A stretch of DNA of 40,545 nt. It comes from an uncultured Bacteroidales bacterium (GTDB lineage Bacteria; Bacteroidota; Bacteroidia; Bacteroidales; FEN-979). The notes under the pieces were generated by a model. It saw only the letters and a list, made by a program, of their open reading frames with translations, did not search any database and was not told the DNA's origin. How positions within the stretch are numbered: the stretch's first letter is position 1; every line of letters starts with the position of its first letter. Shown piece after piece: positions 24,651 to 36,042 of the stretch. Where the stretch lies: positions 1 to 40,545 of the forward strand of contig CAIWXI010000146.1 of assembly GCA_903916595.1 (NCBI GenBank), read 5' to 3'. A program made the translations under genes and the position numbers.

Positions 24651-25615
24651 TTGCTGATTGCTATAAGTTGCATTGACAATACCCCTGCCACCATGATTAC
24701 TTTGCATATATTGCTCATAATATGGTATTCTTCGGGTGTGTTCGATCTGAAAGCCCTGTAAACAAGGTAGAACATTGGGACTAAAGTAGTCACAAGCAGG
24801 TACCAGAACACGGTCATCAGGCTCAAATGATATAATACGAGAAGACCATAGCCCGATAAAATAATAGTCAGTCCTGTGAGACCGCTTACAACCCACCTGC
24901 TGGCATTCATACCAAATACGATCGGAATGGTCCGACAACCAACCCGGGCATCGCCTTTAACATCTTCCATGTCTTTTATCACCTCCCTGTAGAAAGTCAC
25001 AAGAAAAGCAAAAAGTGTATAAGCCAAAAACAACCTCCCTACCCAGAAAAGGTCGGGAATCAGGTCTGCAAAGATATCGGGATGAAGTCTGAGCCAAAAA
25101 AATTCAAACACGTAAACAATCAGCACGACCATAGCCGAAAGTAAAGCCACAATAAGGTTGCCCCAGAAAAGCATCCGTTTGTATTTGGCTGAATAAAACC
25201 ATAACAGCAAGCCAACAAACGGGAAGATAAGCCCAAAACTCAGCAGTCTCACCCTGTATGCCAGGTAAAATCCGATCATGCTGCCCAGTGAGGTAAGTAA
25301 GATATGCCATTTGATAGCGGTTCTCCCGGAGATCACCTTTCCTACAACCAAATGTGAGGGTTTGTTTATCTCGTCTATTCTTACATCAAAATAATCGTTG
25401 ATCACATACCCGCCTGAAGTAATAAGGATCGTTGCAAGGCAGAGAAGAGAGAAATCGATCAGGGTCGACATCACCTCGGTATCCCCGCTATATAAAAAAG
25501 GTGCGAACAGGCAGTATCTCAGCAGGAACTGAGTCAGCACGATGATAAGCAGATTAGGAAGACGAATCAGGCGGATGATCTTTCCAAGCCTGCTGATTAA
25601 TGATATCTTTTCCAT
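24647..25615 (-). CDS. UbiA-superfamily prenyltransferase
   Basis: 322 residues with about eight to nine membrane helices. The first Asp-rich motif is NDYFDVRIDEINKP and the second DMEDVKGDARVG, the pair that binds the prenyl diphosphate through Mg2+. The family member closest by motif is geranylgeranylglycerol-phosphate geranylgeranyltransferase-like; in bacteria such enzymes also make quinones or other prenyl lipids, so substrate is not assigned. The start codon is embedded in a short tandem repeat (ATTTCACC on the other strand) without a Shine-Dalgarno sequence. The end overlaps maf. Confidence 0.88.
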   Translation of the reverse strand: MEKISLISRLGKIIRLIRLPNLLIIVLTQFLLRYCLFAPFLYSGDTEVMSTLIDFSLLCLATILITSGGYVINDYFDVRIDEINKPSHLVVGKVISGRTAIKWHILLTSLGSMIGFYLAYRVRLLSFGLIFPFVGLLLWFYSAKYKRMLFWGNLIVALLSAMVVLIVYVFEFFWLRLHPDIFADLIPDLFWVGRLFLAYTLFAFLVTFYREVIKDMEDVKGDARVGCRTIPIVFGMNASRWVVSGLTGLTIILSGYGLLVLYHLSLMTVFWYLLVTTLVPMFYLVYRAFRSNTPEEYHIMSNICKVIMVAGVLSMQLIAISK

Positions 25616-25668
25616 TTCACTATTTCACTATTTCACCATTTCACCATTTCACCATTTCACCATTTCCC
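25612..25668. repeat. (CACCATTT)n repeat copy 3 between kdsC and the prenyltransferase
   Basis: About six to seven 8-bp units of CACCATTT, some as CACTATTT, run from the ATG of the prenyltransferase to within the 3' end of kdsC. The last eight codons and the stop of kdsC (25641-25668) are made of the repeat. Three units equal 24 bp, so the array stays open in the antisense frame and yields false HHFTISPF peptides. Confidence 0.85.
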
Positions 25669-26168
25669 GTCATCCACTTCCCCTGCACCTTCATGACCTG
25701 TTCGATGACATCCCTGGCGCAGCCTTTACCGCCGTTACAGTGGGAAATGTATTTTGCAATCTTCTTGATTTCTTCCGCCGCATCTGCAGGGCAGGCAGAT
25801 ACTCCGGCTTCAAGCATTACTTCGTAATCGGGAATATCGTCGCCCATATACAAAACCTCTTCAGGTTTTAGATTTTGTGCCGTAAGGTAATCCTGATAGC
25901 ATTCGATTTTATTTTCGATACCCATAAAAACATCTTTCACGTTCAGTGCTTTCATTCTGTGATCCAGTGATTTGGAAACAGCTCCCGATATTACTGCAAC
26001 ATGATATCCTTTCTTTACCGCAAGCTGTATCGCATACCCGTCTTTTACACTCGAAATTCTGTGGCCTTCACCCTGGCTTGTCATGATCACCATGCCATCG
26101 GTAAGAACGCCATCATAGTCGAAAATAAAAGTCGTGATATGCCTCAGCAATTCCTTGTAATTAGTCAT
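25641..26168 (-). CDS. kdsC: KdsC-type 3-deoxy-D-manno-octulosonate-8-phosphate phosphatase
   Basis: 175 residues, HAD superfamily, subclass C0 (no cap). FIFDYDGVLTDG carries the nucleophile and acid Asp pair, VISGAVSKS motif II, and YMGDDIPDYEVML motif IV; CPADAAEEIKKIAKYIS and GGKGCARDVIEQVM are typical of KdsC. It makes Kdo from Kdo-8-phosphate for LPS. The final residues (GNGEMVKW) come from an intergenic repeat, so the native C-terminus has probably been altered. The start overlaps the DUF2520 gene by 8 bp. YrbI-like or other HAD phosphatases are less likely. Confidence 0.88.
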   Translation of the reverse strand: MTNYKELLRHITTFIFDYDGVLTDGMVIMTSQGEGHRISSVKDGYAIQLAVKKGYHVAVISGAVSKSLDHRMKALNVKDVFMGIENKIECYQDYLTAQNLKPEEVLYMGDDIPDYEVMLEAGVSACPADAAEEIKKIAKYISHCNGGKGCARDVIEQVMKVQGKWMTGNGEMVKW

Positions 26169-26955
26169 TTCTGTTTTTATGTTTGATAATACTTTTACTT
26201 ATCAGATCATATATTTCCATATAGACCCCGTGTTTTGCAAGCATCTCCAGGTGTTCATCCATAATCCTGGCATCGCCACGTATGGCGGGGCCGGTTTGAC
26301 CGCTAAAAACATCTTCATGCCTGGCTGCAGCTGCCGTCTGCAGAATCAAGGGTTTAAGAAGACTAAAAGGGATTCCGTGTTTTTTCAGCAGATCTTCTGC
26401 AATGGTATACATAAAATTCGAGAAGTTACCTGCAAAAACTGCGGTCATATGCAGTACTTTTCTCTGAGGACTGTCTAAAACCCGGGTCTTTTTGCTAATC
26501 AGCTTTGCAAGTTGTAGAAGTTTTTCTTCGTTTTCATGCGTATTGGCTTCAATACATAAAGGGATACTGCCGAAATTAATCCGTTTATTCTTTGAAAAAG
26601 TCTGGAGGGGATAAAACACTCCTATGTTTGATGAAGCCTTGGAAAGTACGGCCATATCAACAGATCCCGAAGTATGAACCAACAGCTGATCCTTCAGACC
26701 CAGGCTTTTTGCAACATCTTCTATGGCTGTATCGCTTACCGCGAGAAGAAAGAGATCGGCCTTAAAATCGGCCGCACTGAAATCGGCATGATAGCCTGCT
26801 TTGACCCTGCGAGCCAGTTTCTCTCCGGCTAAACGCGATCTGTTCAGAATCTGAATTACGTTGACTCCTTTACGGTGCAAGGCAAGGGCGAGATGAGTAG
26901 CCAGATTCCCGGCTCCTATCACCACTACATTCTGTATTTTTTTTTGTTCTTTCAA
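26161..26955 (-). CDS. DUF2520 Rossmann-like NAD(P)-binding protein
   Basis: 264 residues. NVVVIGAGNLATHLALALHRKG is a Rossmann nucleotide-binding motif; LFLLAVSDTAIEDVA and LVHTSGSV follow, then GVFYPLQTFSK and a helical C-terminal domain (VFAGNFSNFMYTIAEDLL). This matches the DUF2520/F420-reductase-like family, known in Bacteroidota next to kdsC and maf. The reaction is unknown; a dehydrogenase with a beta-hydroxyacid-type fold is likely. It is the first gene of the leftward run. Confidence 0.87.
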   Translation of the reverse strand: MKEQKKIQNVVVIGAGNLATHLALALHRKGVNVIQILNRSRLAGEKLARRVKAGYHADFSAADFKADLFLLAVSDTAIEDVAKSLGLKDQLLVHTSGSVDMAVLSKASSNIGVFYPLQTFSKNKRINFGSIPLCIEANTHENEEKLLQLAKLISKKTRVLDSPQRKVLHMTAVFAGNFSNFMYTIAEDLLKKHGIPFSLLKPLILQTAAAARHEDVFSGQTGPAIRGDARIMDEHLEMLAKHGVYMEIYDLISKSIIKHKNRND

Positions 26956-27015
26956 TCCTGATCAGAAACAATTCCAATGCAAATGAAGAAAGAAAAGAAG
27001 GTATCAGTTCAGTGA

Positions 27016-27324
27016 TCAGGCCTGACCTGGCATCCCCATATTGAAAGGAATCTCGCCCTCGGAATCACGAATCTCACCGTGAACTGCCTCGTACTTCGTA
27101 ACGTTTTCCTTTAAGGCTTTATATAAGCGCTTGGCATGCTGGGGAGTGAGGATAATCCTCGACTTCACCTTGGCTTTGGGCACACCGGGCATCATCTTGA
27201 CAAAATCAACGATGAATTCCGCAGGGGAGTGAGTGATTATAGCAAGGTTTGAATAAATGCCTTCACCCACTTCATCTGAAATCTCTATATTGATCTGGTT
27301 ACCTGGATTTTTATTATCCTGCAT
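27016..27324 (-). CDS. DUF3467 family protein
   Basis: 102 residues. IEISDEVGEGIYSNLAIITHSPAEFIVDFVKMMPG and SRIILTPQHAKRLYKALKENV mark DUF3467, small cytoplasmic proteins of unknown function found after rpoC in Bacteroidota. The gene follows rpoC by 1 bp (stop 27326, start 27324), so it is co-translated with the RNA polymerase subunit. A role at RNA polymerase is a guess from position. It is the last gene of the large operon; no clear T-tailed terminator follows. Confidence 0.9.
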   Translation of the reverse strand: MQDNKNPGNQINIEISDEVGEGIYSNLAIITHSPAEFIVDFVKMMPGVPKAKVKSRIILTPQHAKRLYKALKENVTKYEAVHGEIRDSEGEIPFNMGMPGQA

Positions 27325-27325
27325 A

Positions 27326-30300
27326 CTAATCCTCCTCTTTGGATGCCATTAATGCTTCGTATTCTTCCTTGCTGCCAACAATCAGGTTTTCGTATTCGCG
27401 GAGTCCGGTACCGGCCGGGATGAGATGTCCCACGATAACGTTTTCCTTCAAACCTGCAAGATCGTCAACCCTCGCGTTGATCGCAGCCTGAGTCAGCACT
27501 TTGGTGGTTTCCTGGAAAGATGCTGCAGATAGCCAGCTGCGTGTCTGAAGCGAAGCTCTTGTGATCCCCTGAAGCACCTGGCGCGCTGTGGCTGGTTTTG
27601 CATCACGGGCCTCCACCAGCTTTTTATCTTTGCGTTTAAGCATTGAGATTTCATCGCGAAGTTTACGGGCGCTGATAATCTGACCTGGTTTGAGAGTTAA
27701 AGAATCACCTGGTTCCTCGACCACTTTTTTAGCGTAAATCCAGTCGTTTTCTTCCTGAAAATCTATCTTGTTAACCAGTTCTCCCTCAAGAAACCTGCTA
27801 TCTCCCGGATCTTCCACGTCAACCTTGCGCATCATCTGCCTAACAATAGTCTCGAAATGCTTATCGTTTATCTTAACACCCTGCAAGCGGTATACTTCCT
27901 GGATTTCATTAACGATGTATTCCTGAACCTTCATAGGGCCTTTGATAGCAAGAATGTCGCTCGGAGTGAGAGCTCCGTCAGACAAGGGTACACCTGCTTT
28001 AACATAGTCGTTCTCCTGGGCCAGAATCTGTTTGGATGTGGGAACCAGGTAACGTTTTTCTTCGCCTGTCTTAGAAGTGATAATAACTTCGCGGTTTCCT
28101 CTCTTCAGCTTCTTGGCAAAAGAAACTACCCCGTCAATTTCAGAAACAACAGCAGGATCGGAGGGGTTACGAGCCTCAAAAAGCTCCGTCACCCTGGGAA
28201 GTCCTCCCGTGATATCGCCTGCTTTACCAATGGCGCGCGGGATCTTTACAAGTATCTCGCCGGGTTTGATCTTCGCTCCGTTTTCAATGATGATATGGGC
28301 TCCTACAGGAATATCATAGATCTTAATGATTTCTTTAGTGGAATCAAGTATGTTGATAGCAGGGTTCTTTCCCTTCTGCCGAGATTCAATGATAACCTTT
28401 TCGTGGTAGCCGGTCTGCTCGTCCGATTCAACACGGAAAGTCATCCCTTCCTGAATATTTTCGAAACTAACTTTACCTCCGACTTCCGAAAGAATGACTG
28501 CATTGTATGGATCCCAGTCACTGATAAGGTTGCCTTTCTTCACTTCTGCCCCATCCTTGAAATAAAGTCTGGCGCCGTATGGAATATGTGCCGAAGTGAG
28601 TGCGATACGGGTATTTTTATCAACAATACGCATTTCAGCTGAACGTCCGATAACTATTTCATATTTTTCACCAGCTTCGTTCTGGTAATCGAGCGAACGC
28701 AATTCATCGATCTCAAGAATACCGTCATACTTCGCATCTATCCTTGAAGCGCTTGCAATGTTCACCCCGGCAACACCACCCACGTGGAAGGTACGCAGCG
28801 TAAGCTGAGTTCCAGGTTCACCGATTGACTGTGCCGCGATAACACCTACAGCCTCGCCTTTCTCGACCAGTCGGCCCGTTGCGAGATTACGCCCATAACA
28901 CTTTGCGCAAACCCCCTTCTTCGACTCGCAGGTAAGCACCGAACGGATCTCAACACCTTCGAGTGGTGACTCGTCCATAATACGTGCCAGTTCTTCGGTG
29001 ATCTCGTGTCCCGCGTAAATAATAATTCCACCTGTGTGCGGATGATATACATCGTGAAGCGTGACGCGACCCAGTATCCTGTCGTAGAGTGATTCCACGA
29101 CCTCTTCGGCCTTCTTCAGAGCCGTGATGGTAAGCCCGCGCAATGTTCCGCAGTCTTCCTCGGAAATAATCACGTCCTGTGATACGTCGACCAGACGACG
29201 GGTAAGGTATCCTGCATCGGCAGTTTTAAGAGCGGTATCGGCAAGACCTTTACGGGCACCGTGAGTTGAGATAAAATATTCAAGAACTGACAGACCTTCC
29301 TTGAAGTTTGAAAGAATCGGGTTTTCTATGATTTCACCGCCACCGGCGCCTGATTTCTGGGGTTTTGCCATAAGACCACGCATCCCGCTAAGCTGGCGAA
29401 TCTGCTCCTTGGAACCACGGGCACCGGAGTCAAGCATCATATATACCGGGTTGAACCCCTGTTTGTCCTTCGACAACTGGTTCATCAGTGATACCGTAAG
29501 CTGCGAGTTGGTATGGGTCCAGATATCAATGATCTGGTTGTATCTTTCATTGTTGGTAATAAAGCCCATGTTGTAGTTATTAACCACTTCATCGACTTCA
29601 GCTGAAGCATCTGCTACCAGGGATTCCTTAATCTTGGGGACGATCACATCATCCAGATTAAACGAAAGTCCTCCCTTGAAAGCCATACTGTATCCGAGAT
29701 CCTTGATGTCGTCGAGAAACTTGGCGGTTTTTGCAGTACCGGTCTTTTTCAGGATTGCACCGATGATGTCACGCAATGATTTTTTAGTAAGCAACTGATT
29801 GATATACCCGTATTCTCTTGGAACAACCTGGTTGAATATCACCCGGCCCACGGTAGTCTCCATCTTGCTAACGACTTCTTTACCATCTTCGAGCAGGTTC
29901 ATACGAACCTTGATCATAGCATGCAGGTCGACTTTCTTTTCATTATATGCAATGATGACTTCTTCGGGTGAATAAAACGACATGCCTTCTCCCCGTATAG
30001 TTTTATCAGCATCGGTTTTGCGGGCTTTGGTCATGTAATAAAGACCAAGTACCATGTCCTGGGATGGAACAGTGATCGGAGCGCCGTTCGCGGGATTCAA
30101 AATATTATGCGAAGCAAGCATCAGAAGCTGTGCTTCAAGAATGGCGGCATTTCCGAGGGGTACATGCACGGCCATCTGGTCACCGTCGAAGTCGGCATTG
30201 AAGGCCGTACAAACAAGCGGGTGAAGCTGAATGGCCTTACCTTCAATAAGTTTAGGCTGAAATGCCTGAATGCCAAGCCGGTGCAGTGTAGGAGCACGAT

Positions 30301-31612
30301 TCAGCATCACAGGATGTCCTTTCATGATATTTTCAAGGATGTCCCAAACCACGGGATCTTTTCGGTCGACAATCTTTTTGGCCGATTTAACGGTCTTCAC
30401 GATGCCACGTTCAAGCATCTTTCGGATAATGAATGGCTTGAACAGCTCAGATGCCATCTCTTTTGGCAAACCGCACTCATTTAGTTTCAGTTCAGGACCA
30501 ACAACAATAACCGAACGGCCTGAATAGTCAACACGTTTACCCAGGAGGTTCTGGCGGAATCGTCCCTGTTTCCCTTTCAGGCTGTCGGACAAGGACTTTA
30601 ATGCCCTGTTCGATTCAGTCTTTACTGCACTGGCTTTGCGGGAGTTGTCGAACAATGAATCAACAGACTCCTGGAGCATACGTTTTTCATTACGTAAAAT
30701 GACATCCGGGGCCTTGATCTCGATAAGTCTTTTAAGACGATTATTACGAATAATCACCCTGCGGTAAAGATCATTCAGGTCGGATGTGGCAAAACGACCA
30801 CCATCAAGAGGCACTAAAGGTCTGAGTTCAGGAGGTATAACAGGAACCACCTTCACGATCATCCATTCAGGACGGTTATCCATACGTTTCTGAGCGTCTC
30901 TGAACGATTCGAAAACCTGAAGTCTTTTCAGGGCTTCAGCTTTTCTCTGCTGGGAGGTCTCAGTATTTGCCTTGTGCCGCAGATCAAAGGATTCCTTGTC
31001 CAGATCGATTCTGGAAAGGAGATCGTACAATGATTCTGCCCCCATTCTGGCAATGAATTTATTGGGATCGCTGTCGTCGAGGTACTGATTTTCCTGCGGA
31101 AGTTTTTCGATGATATCGAAGTATTCTTCTTCTGACAGGAAATCAAGGTAATTCAGCCCGTCCTGGGCTTTTATACCTGCCTGGATAACGACATATTTTT
31201 CATAATAAATGATAGACTCAAGCTTCTTGGTAGGAAGTCCCAAAAGCGAACCTATCTTATTAGGCAATGAACGGAAGAACCAGATGTGAGCAACAGGTAC
31301 TACCAGCTGGATATGACCCATCCGCTCGCGGCGGACTTTCTTTTCAGTCACTTCCACTCCACAACGGTCGCATACGATACCTTTGTAACGTATTCTTTTA
31401 TATTTACCGCAGTGGCATTCCCAGTCTTTTACCGGGCCAAAGATCCGTTCACAAAACAAACCGTCCCTCTCGGGCTTGTATGTCCTGTAATTGATGGTCT
31501 CAGGTTTCAGTACCTCACCGCTCGACATCTCCAGGATTTTCTCGGGAGAAGCCAGGCTGACAGTGATTTTTGAATATGTACTGTTTATTGGACCTTCTTT
31601 TTTATATGCCAT
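27326..31612 (-). CDS. rpoC: DNA-directed RNA polymerase subunit beta'
   Basis: 1428 residues from ATG 31612 (MAYKKEG); an in-frame ATG 18 bp upstream exists, with no family support. Order: N-terminal zinc site [20 protein letters not shown] (about 72-91), switch region, catalytic NADFDGDQM with the Mg2+ Asp triad (about 460), bridge helix and trigger loop ([26 protein letters not shown]-like region), second zinc Cys set ([16 protein letters not shown]), and the long C-terminal region with [25 protein letters not shown]. It forms the RNA polymerase core with beta. It lies 26 bp after rpoB. Confidence 0.98.
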   Translation of the reverse strand: MAYKKEGPINSTYSKITVSLASPEKILEMSSGEVLKPETINYRTYKPERDGLFCERIFGPVKDWECHCGKYKRIRYKGIVCDRCGVEVTEKKVRRERMGHIQLVVPVAHIWFFRSLPNKIGSLLGLPTKKLESIIYYEKYVVIQAGIKAQDGLNYLDFLSEEEYFDIIEKLPQENQYLDDSDPNKFIARMGAESLYDLLSRIDLDKESFDLRHKANTETSQQRKAEALKRLQVFESFRDAQKRMDNRPEWMIVKVVPVIPPELRPLVPLDGGRFATSDLNDLYRRVIIRNNRLKRLIEIKAPDVILRNEKRMLQESVDSLFDNSRKASAVKTESNRALKSLSDSLKGKQGRFRQNLLGKRVDYSGRSVIVVGPELKLNECGLPKEMASELFKPFIIRKMLERGIVKTVKSAKKIVDRKDPVVWDILENIMKGHPVMLNRAPTLHRLGIQAFQPKLIEGKAIQLHPLVCTAFNADFDGDQMAVHVPLGNAAILEAQLLMLASHNILNPANGAPITVPSQDMVLGLYYMTKARKTDADKTIRGEGMSFYSPEEVIIAYNEKKVDLHAMIKVRMNLLEDGKEVVSKMETTVGRVIFNQVVPREYGYINQLLTKKSLRDIIGAILKKTGTAKTAKFLDDIKDLGYSMAFKGGLSFNLDDVIVPKIKESLVADASAEVDEVVNNYNMGFITNNERYNQIIDIWTHTNSQLTVSLMNQLSKDKQGFNPVYMMLDSGARGSKEQIRQLSGMRGLMAKPQKSGAGGGEIIENPILSNFKEGLSVLEYFISTHGARKGLADTALKTADAGYLTRRLVDVSQDVIISEEDCGTLRGLTITALKKAEEVVESLYDRILGRVTLHDVYHPHTGGIIIYAGHEITEELARIMDESPLEGVEIRSVLTCESKKGVCAKCYGRNLATGRLVEKGEAVGVIAAQSIGEPGTQLTLRTFHVGGVAGVNIASASRIDAKYDGILEIDELRSLDYQNEAGEKYEIVIGRSAEMRIVDKNTRIALTSAHIPYGARLYFKDGAEVKKGNLISDWDPYNAVILSEVGGKVSFENIQEGMTFRVESDEQTGYHEKVIIESRQKGKNPAINILDSTKEIIKIYDIPVGAHIIIENGAKIKPGEILVKIPRAIGKAGDITGGLPRVTELFEARNPSDPAVVSEIDGVVSFAKKLKRGNREVIITSKTGEEKRYLVPTSKQILAQENDYVKAGVPLSDGALTPSDILAIKGPMKVQEYIVNEIQEVYRLQGVKINDKHFETIVRQMMRKVDVEDPGDSRFLEGELVNKIDFQEENDWIYAKKVVEEPGDSLTLKPGQIISARKLRDEISMLKRKDKKLVEARDAKPATARQVLQGITRASLQTRSWLSAASFQETTKVLTQAAINARVDDLAGLKENVIVGHLIPAGTGLREYENLIVGSKEEYEALMASKEED

Positions 31613-31638
31613 AGTTTTGCTGATTGACAAGTGTTGAA

Positions 31639-34600
31639 TTAATCTGTAGTAATATTCAGCCCGAGGCCGCGTAATTCATGCACAAGCACGTTGAAGGATT
31701 CGGGAACGCCCGGCACAGGCATGGATTCGCCCTTGACTATAGATTCATAAGCCTTTGCGCGGCCCACAACGTCGTCGGACTTCACAGTCTGTATCTCAAG
31801 CAGGATGTTTGCTGCCCCGAATGCTTCCAGGGCCCATACTTCCATTTCACCAAACCGCTGACCTCCGAACTGTGCTTTACCGCCAAGAGGCTGCTGTGTG
31901 ATCAGTGAATAGGGGCCAATGGAACGGGCATGCATTTTGTCGTCGACCATATGGTGCAGTTTCATCATATAGATGAAACCCACGGTTGTAGGCTGGTCAA
32001 AAGGTTCTCCTGAAAGGCCATCATGCAGCCAGACTTTACCATTTCTCGGCAATCCTGCCTTCTCGAGGTAAGAATTGATCTCATCGATACTGGCGCCGTC
32101 AAAAATCGGTGTTGTAAAACGCTGGTTTAGTTTGCTTCCGGCCCATCCGAGGATAGTCTCATAGATCTGACCCAGGTTCATACGTGAAGGAACACCCAGA
32201 GGATTGAGAACGATATCAACCGGAGTCCCGTCTTCCAGGAACGGCATATCCTCAGCCCTTTGGATCCTTGCAACGATGCCCTTATTCCCGTGACGTCCGG
32301 CCATTTTGTCGCCCACCTTAAGCTTACGCTTCTTGGCAATATATACTTTAGCCATCTGCACAATACCGGCGGGAAGGTCATCTCCTACAACAGCAACGAA
32401 CTTCTTGCGGTTACTTACGCCAAGAACTTCCTTGAATTTAATAATGTAGTTGTTGATAAGCGCCTTTACAAGGTCATTCTTATCTTTATCAGTCGTCCAT
32501 TTATTCGGATTGACTGTCATATAATCCACGTCGTTCAGGATGCCTGCAGTAAACTTGGCGCCTTTCGGGACAACTTCCTGCTTGAACTGATTTAAAACTC
32601 CCTGAGAGACTTTATTATTGACCAGAGTCCCAAGTTTATCAACAAGTTTTGCCTTCAGCTTTTTGATATCCTGCTGGAATTCATCCTCCAGTTTTCTAAG
32701 TTCATCTTTTTCTTTGCTTTTGGCTTTCTTATCTTTGATGATCCTCGAAAAAAGTTTTTTCTCAATCACAACGCCCCTCATCGAAGGAGGCGCTTTGAGT
32801 GAAGCATCTTTCACATCACCGGCCTTGTCGCCGAAGATAGCACGCAGCAGTTTCTCTTCCGGTGTGGGATCGCTCTCACCTTTGGGAGTGATCTTACCGA
32901 TCAGGATATCTCCTTCGTTAACTTCAGCTCCAATTCGGATAAGGCCGTTTTCGTCGAGGTCTTTTGTGGCTTCGGCACTTACATTCGGTATGTCGTTGGT
33001 AAGCTCTTCCACGCCGCGTTTGGTATCCCTTACTTCAAGGGTAAACTCCTCAATATGGATGGAAGTAAAAATATCTTCCGATACCACCTTTTCGGAAATC
33101 ACAATGGCATCTTCAAAATTGTAGCCTTTCCAAGGCATGAAAGCAACCATCAGGTTCCTTCCAAGCGCCAGCTCCCCGTCACGGGTTGCATACCCTTCGC
33201 AAAGTACCTGTCCTTTCTGAACTTTATCACCTTTACGTACAATCGGGCGCAGGTTTACACAAGTGTTCTGATTTGTACGCATGAACTTGGTAAGCGTGTA
33301 TCCCTTGGTATCCTCGTCGAAACTTACAAGTTTTTCCTTCTCACTTCTGTGATAGCGGATTATTATCTGGTTTGCATCTACATATTCTACCACGCCTTCA
33401 CCTTCGGCATTGATCAGGACCCTTGAGTCCCTGGCAACGAGATCTTCGATTCCGGTACCAACGATAGGGGCTTCGGGGGTAAGCAAGGGTACGGCCTGAC
33501 GCATCATGTTTGATCCCATCAGAGCACGGTTTGCATCATCGTGTTCAAGGAATGGGATGAGTGAAGCTGCGATCGAGGCAATCTGGTTTGGAGCTATATC
33601 AATAAGGTCAACCTTATCTTTTCCTACAATAGGATAATCGGCAAGATAACGAACTTTAATTTTATCGTCAGTGAGATTGCCTTTCCCATCCATCAGGGTG
33701 GTTGCCTGACCAATAATTTTATGTTCTTCTTCTTCCGCCGTCAGGTATACAGGGTTTTCTTCAAGCTGTACCCTGCCATCAACGACCTTCTTATAAGGGG
33801 TCTCTATGAAACCCAGGCGGTCAATCTTGGCATAAACGCAAAGTGAGGAAATCAGACCGATGTTGGGTCCTTCAGGGGTTTCGATGGTACAGAGACGGCC
33901 GTAATGGGTATAATGTACGTCACGGACTTCAAAGCCGGCGCGTTCGCGTGAAAGACCACCAGGGCCCAGAGCAGAGATACGGCGTTTATGGGTGAGTTCA
34001 GACAATGGATTGGTCTGATCCATAAACTGCGATAACTGGTTTGTCCCGAAGAAGGAGTTGATCACCGATGAAAGTGTCTTTGCATTGATCAGATCCATAG
34101 GGGTGAAAACCTCATTGTCGCGAACATTCATACGTTCGCGGATAGTGCGGGCCATACGTGACAGGCCAACACCGAACTGGTTAAAAAGCTGCTCCCCCAC
34201 GGTGCGTACACGGCGGTTGCTAAGGTGATCAATATCATCTACTTCAGCCTTGGAATTGACCAGTTCGATCAGGTATTTAATAATGGAAATAATATCTTCC
34301 TTGGTAAGAACCTTGGTTTCAATTGGAGTATCCATATTCAGTTTCCTGTTGATCCGGTACCGGCCAACATCACCGAGGTCATATCGTTTATCGGAGAAAA
34401 AAAGCTTTTCAATGATCCCGCGTGCAGTTTCCTCATCAGGAGGTTCGGCATTACGCAGCTGCCTGTAAATAAACTCCATGGCTTCTTTCTCGGAGTTTGC
34501 GGGATCTTTCTGCAGGGTATTGAATATGATAGAATAATCGGTGGTGAGGGATTCTTCGCGGTGAATCAGGATCGTTTTAATCCCTGCATCAAGTATCTGG

Positions 34601-35445
34601 TTGATGTGGGATTCTTCAAGAAGAACCTCACGTTCAATGATCACTTCCGTGCGTTCTATAGAGACGACTTCGCCGGTATCCTCATCCACGAAATCTTCTA
34701 TCCAGGAACGTACAACCCTGGCTGCCAGTTTTGAACCGACAACACGTTTGAGGGCAGCACGGCTTACCTTGACTTCCAGAGCCAGTCCGAAAATTTCGAG
34801 AATATCTTTATCTGTCTCGTAGCCAATAGCCCTGAGGAGCGTTGTCACCGGCAGTTTCTTTTTCCGATCGATATAAGCGTACATCACGTTGTTGATGTCG
34901 GTCGTAAATTCGATCCATGAGCCTTTGAACGGAATGATTCTTGCCGAATACAGCTGTACGCCATTGGCATGATAGCTGGTACTGAAAAATACGCCGGGTG
35001 AGCGGTGCAACTGTGACACAACAACACGTTCGGCCCCATTCACGATGAAGGTGCCACGGGGTGTCATGTATGGGATCATCCCAAGGTAAACGTCCTGAAT
35101 GATCGTTTCAAAGTCTTCATGTTCCGGGTCGGTACAATACAGCTTGAGTTTTGCTTTTAAGGGCACACTGTAGGTAAGTCCGCGTTCAATACATTCTTCG
35201 ATGGAGTATCTGGGAGGGTCAATGAAATAGTCGAGAAACTCCAGCACGAAATTGTTACGTGCATCAGAAATCGGGAAGTTCTCTGAAAAGACTTTGAATA
35301 GCCCCTCGTTTACCCTGTTTTCAGGGTTTGTCTCCAGCTGGAAGAAATCCTGGAACGACTTGACTTGAAGATCGAGGAAATCAGGATATTCGACCTGGAT
35401 TTTAGTTTTTCCGAAGCGAATTCTTTCGATTTTTTTTGAAGCCAA
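31639..35445 (-). CDS. rpoB: DNA-directed RNA polymerase subunit beta
   Basis: 1268 residues, complete. The rifampicin region carries [47 protein letters not shown] (no obvious resistance change at the classic Asp, His or Ser positions), and the C-terminus has [17 protein letters not shown] and [24 protein letters not shown]. It follows rplL after a 138-bp gap with an attenuator-like hairpin and precedes rpoC. Confidence 0.98.
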   Translation of the reverse strand: MASKKIERIRFGKTKIQVEYPDFLDLQVKSFQDFFQLETNPENRVNEGLFKVFSENFPISDARNNFVLEFLDYFIDPPRYSIEECIERGLTYSVPLKAKLKLYCTDPEHEDFETIIQDVYLGMIPYMTPRGTFIVNGAERVVVSQLHRSPGVFFSTSYHANGVQLYSARIIPFKGSWIEFTTDINNVMYAYIDRKKKLPVTTLLRAIGYETDKDILEIFGLALEVKVSRAALKRVVGSKLAARVVRSWIEDFVDEDTGEVVSIERTEVIIEREVLLEESHINQILDAGIKTILIHREESLTTDYSIIFNTLQKDPANSEKEAMEFIYRQLRNAEPPDEETARGIIEKLFFSDKRYDLGDVGRYRINRKLNMDTPIETKVLTKEDIISIIKYLIELVNSKAEVDDIDHLSNRRVRTVGEQLFNQFGVGLSRMARTIRERMNVRDNEVFTPMDLINAKTLSSVINSFFGTNQLSQFMDQTNPLSELTHKRRISALGPGGLSRERAGFEVRDVHYTHYGRLCTIETPEGPNIGLISSLCVYAKIDRLGFIETPYKKVVDGRVQLEENPVYLTAEEEEHKIIGQATTLMDGKGNLTDDKIKVRYLADYPIVGKDKVDLIDIAPNQIASIAASLIPFLEHDDANRALMGSNMMRQAVPLLTPEAPIVGTGIEDLVARDSRVLINAEGEGVVEYVDANQIIIRYHRSEKEKLVSFDEDTKGYTLTKFMRTNQNTCVNLRPIVRKGDKVQKGQVLCEGYATRDGELALGRNLMVAFMPWKGYNFEDAIVISEKVVSEDIFTSIHIEEFTLEVRDTKRGVEELTNDIPNVSAEATKDLDENGLIRIGAEVNEGDILIGKITPKGESDPTPEEKLLRAIFGDKAGDVKDASLKAPPSMRGVVIEKKLFSRIIKDKKAKSKEKDELRKLEDEFQQDIKKLKAKLVDKLGTLVNNKVSQGVLNQFKQEVVPKGAKFTAGILNDVDYMTVNPNKWTTDKDKNDLVKALINNYIIKFKEVLGVSNRKKFVAVVGDDLPAGIVQMAKVYIAKKRKLKVGDKMAGRHGNKGIVARIQRAEDMPFLEDGTPVDIVLNPLGVPSRMNLGQIYETILGWAGSKLNQRFTTPIFDGASIDEINSYLEKAGLPRNGKVWLHDGLSGEPFDQPTTVGFIYMMKLHHMVDDKMHARSIGPYSLITQQPLGGKAQFGGQRFGEMEVWALEAFGAANILLEIQTVKSDDVVGRAKAYESIVKGESMPVPGVPESFNVLVHELRGLGLNITTD

Positions 35446-35525
35446 GGTGTTTTTTTTTACGTCTGCCCTGGAAGGCCGACAGGTGAGAAATTAATGTTAA
35501 GTTTCAATCGATAGAAAACAAGTAA

Positions 35526-35551
35526 AGACCTCCCCTGAAAAGGGAAGATCT
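35526..35551 (-). promoter_or_regulatory. Attenuator-like hairpin between rplL and rpoB
   Basis: Minus-strand AGATCTTCCC and GGGGAGGTCT form a 10-bp stem (two or three G-U) with a six-base loop, then TTTACTTG. The T run is short, so partial termination or RNA processing fits better than full termination, as known for the rplL-rpoB gap in other bacteria. Confidence 0.5.
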
Positions 35552-35583
35552 ATACTTATAAAGAGAAATTCGAAAGTACCGTT

Positions 35584-35961
35584 TTACTTAATTTCAACCT
35601 CTGCACCGGCTTCCTGTAACTGTTTCTGTAATGCATTTGCTTCATCCCTGGAAACGCCTTCTTTGATTGCTTTTGGTGCAGCATCAACGAGTTCTTTTGC
35701 TTCCTTCAGGCCAAGGCTTGTAAGTTCTTTCACAAGTTTAACAACGGCCAGTTTTGCCTGACCGGCATGTTTCAGAACCACGTCGAATGTGGTTTTTTCT
35801 TCAACAACGGGAGCGGCGGCTGCGGCCGGTCCAGCGGCTACAGCTACAGCAGCTGCCGCGGGTTCAATTCCGTACTCGTCTTTGAGGATCTTTGCCAATT
35901 CATTGACCTCTTTTACTGTCAGGTTAACTAACTGTTCTGCAAAAGCTTTTAAATCTGCCAT
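35584..35961 (-). CDS. rplL: 50S ribosomal protein L7/L12
   Basis: 125 residues. N-terminal dimer helix ([31 protein letters not shown]), an Ala-rich hinge ([18 protein letters not shown], about 33-50), and the C-terminal factor-binding domain ([41 protein letters not shown]). It forms the stalk with L10 that recruits EF-Tu and EF-G. It lies 81 bp after rplJ. Confidence 0.98.
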   Translation of the reverse strand: MADLKAFAEQLVNLTVKEVNELAKILKDEYGIEPAAAAVAVAAGPAAAAAPVVEEKTTFDVVLKHAGQAKLAVVKLVKELTSLGLKEAKELVDAAPKAIKEGVSRDEANALQKQLQEAGAEVEIK

Positions 35962-35977
35962 TTTATCTAAAATTTGC

Positions 35978-35995
35978 GCCCCGGAAAACCGGGAC
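35978..35995 (-). other. Hairpin in the rplJ-rplL gap
   Basis: Minus-strand GTCCCGG, TTTT loop, CCGGGGC make a 7-bp GC stem 16 bp before the rplL start. No T tract follows, so a translation, stability or processing role for the differential L12 yield is inferred. Confidence 0.4.
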
Positions 35996-36042
35996 AGGTT
36001 ATTAATACTAATTTATTTTCCTTTGTTGATTAACATCGTCGC

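Noticed and set aside
24651-24938. 96-codon N-terminal extension of maf
   Set aside because: It is fully inside the 3' part of the prenyltransferase gene in another frame; Maf homologues start at ILASASPRR.
25600-25871. Plus-strand ORFs encoding FHHFTISPF repeats
   Set aside because: Products of the CACCATTT array read in the open antisense frame; kdsC and the prenyltransferase are the real genes.
27857-28642. 261-codon plus-strand ORF
   Set aside because: Antisense shadow of rpoC; the rpoC frame is clearly the coding one.
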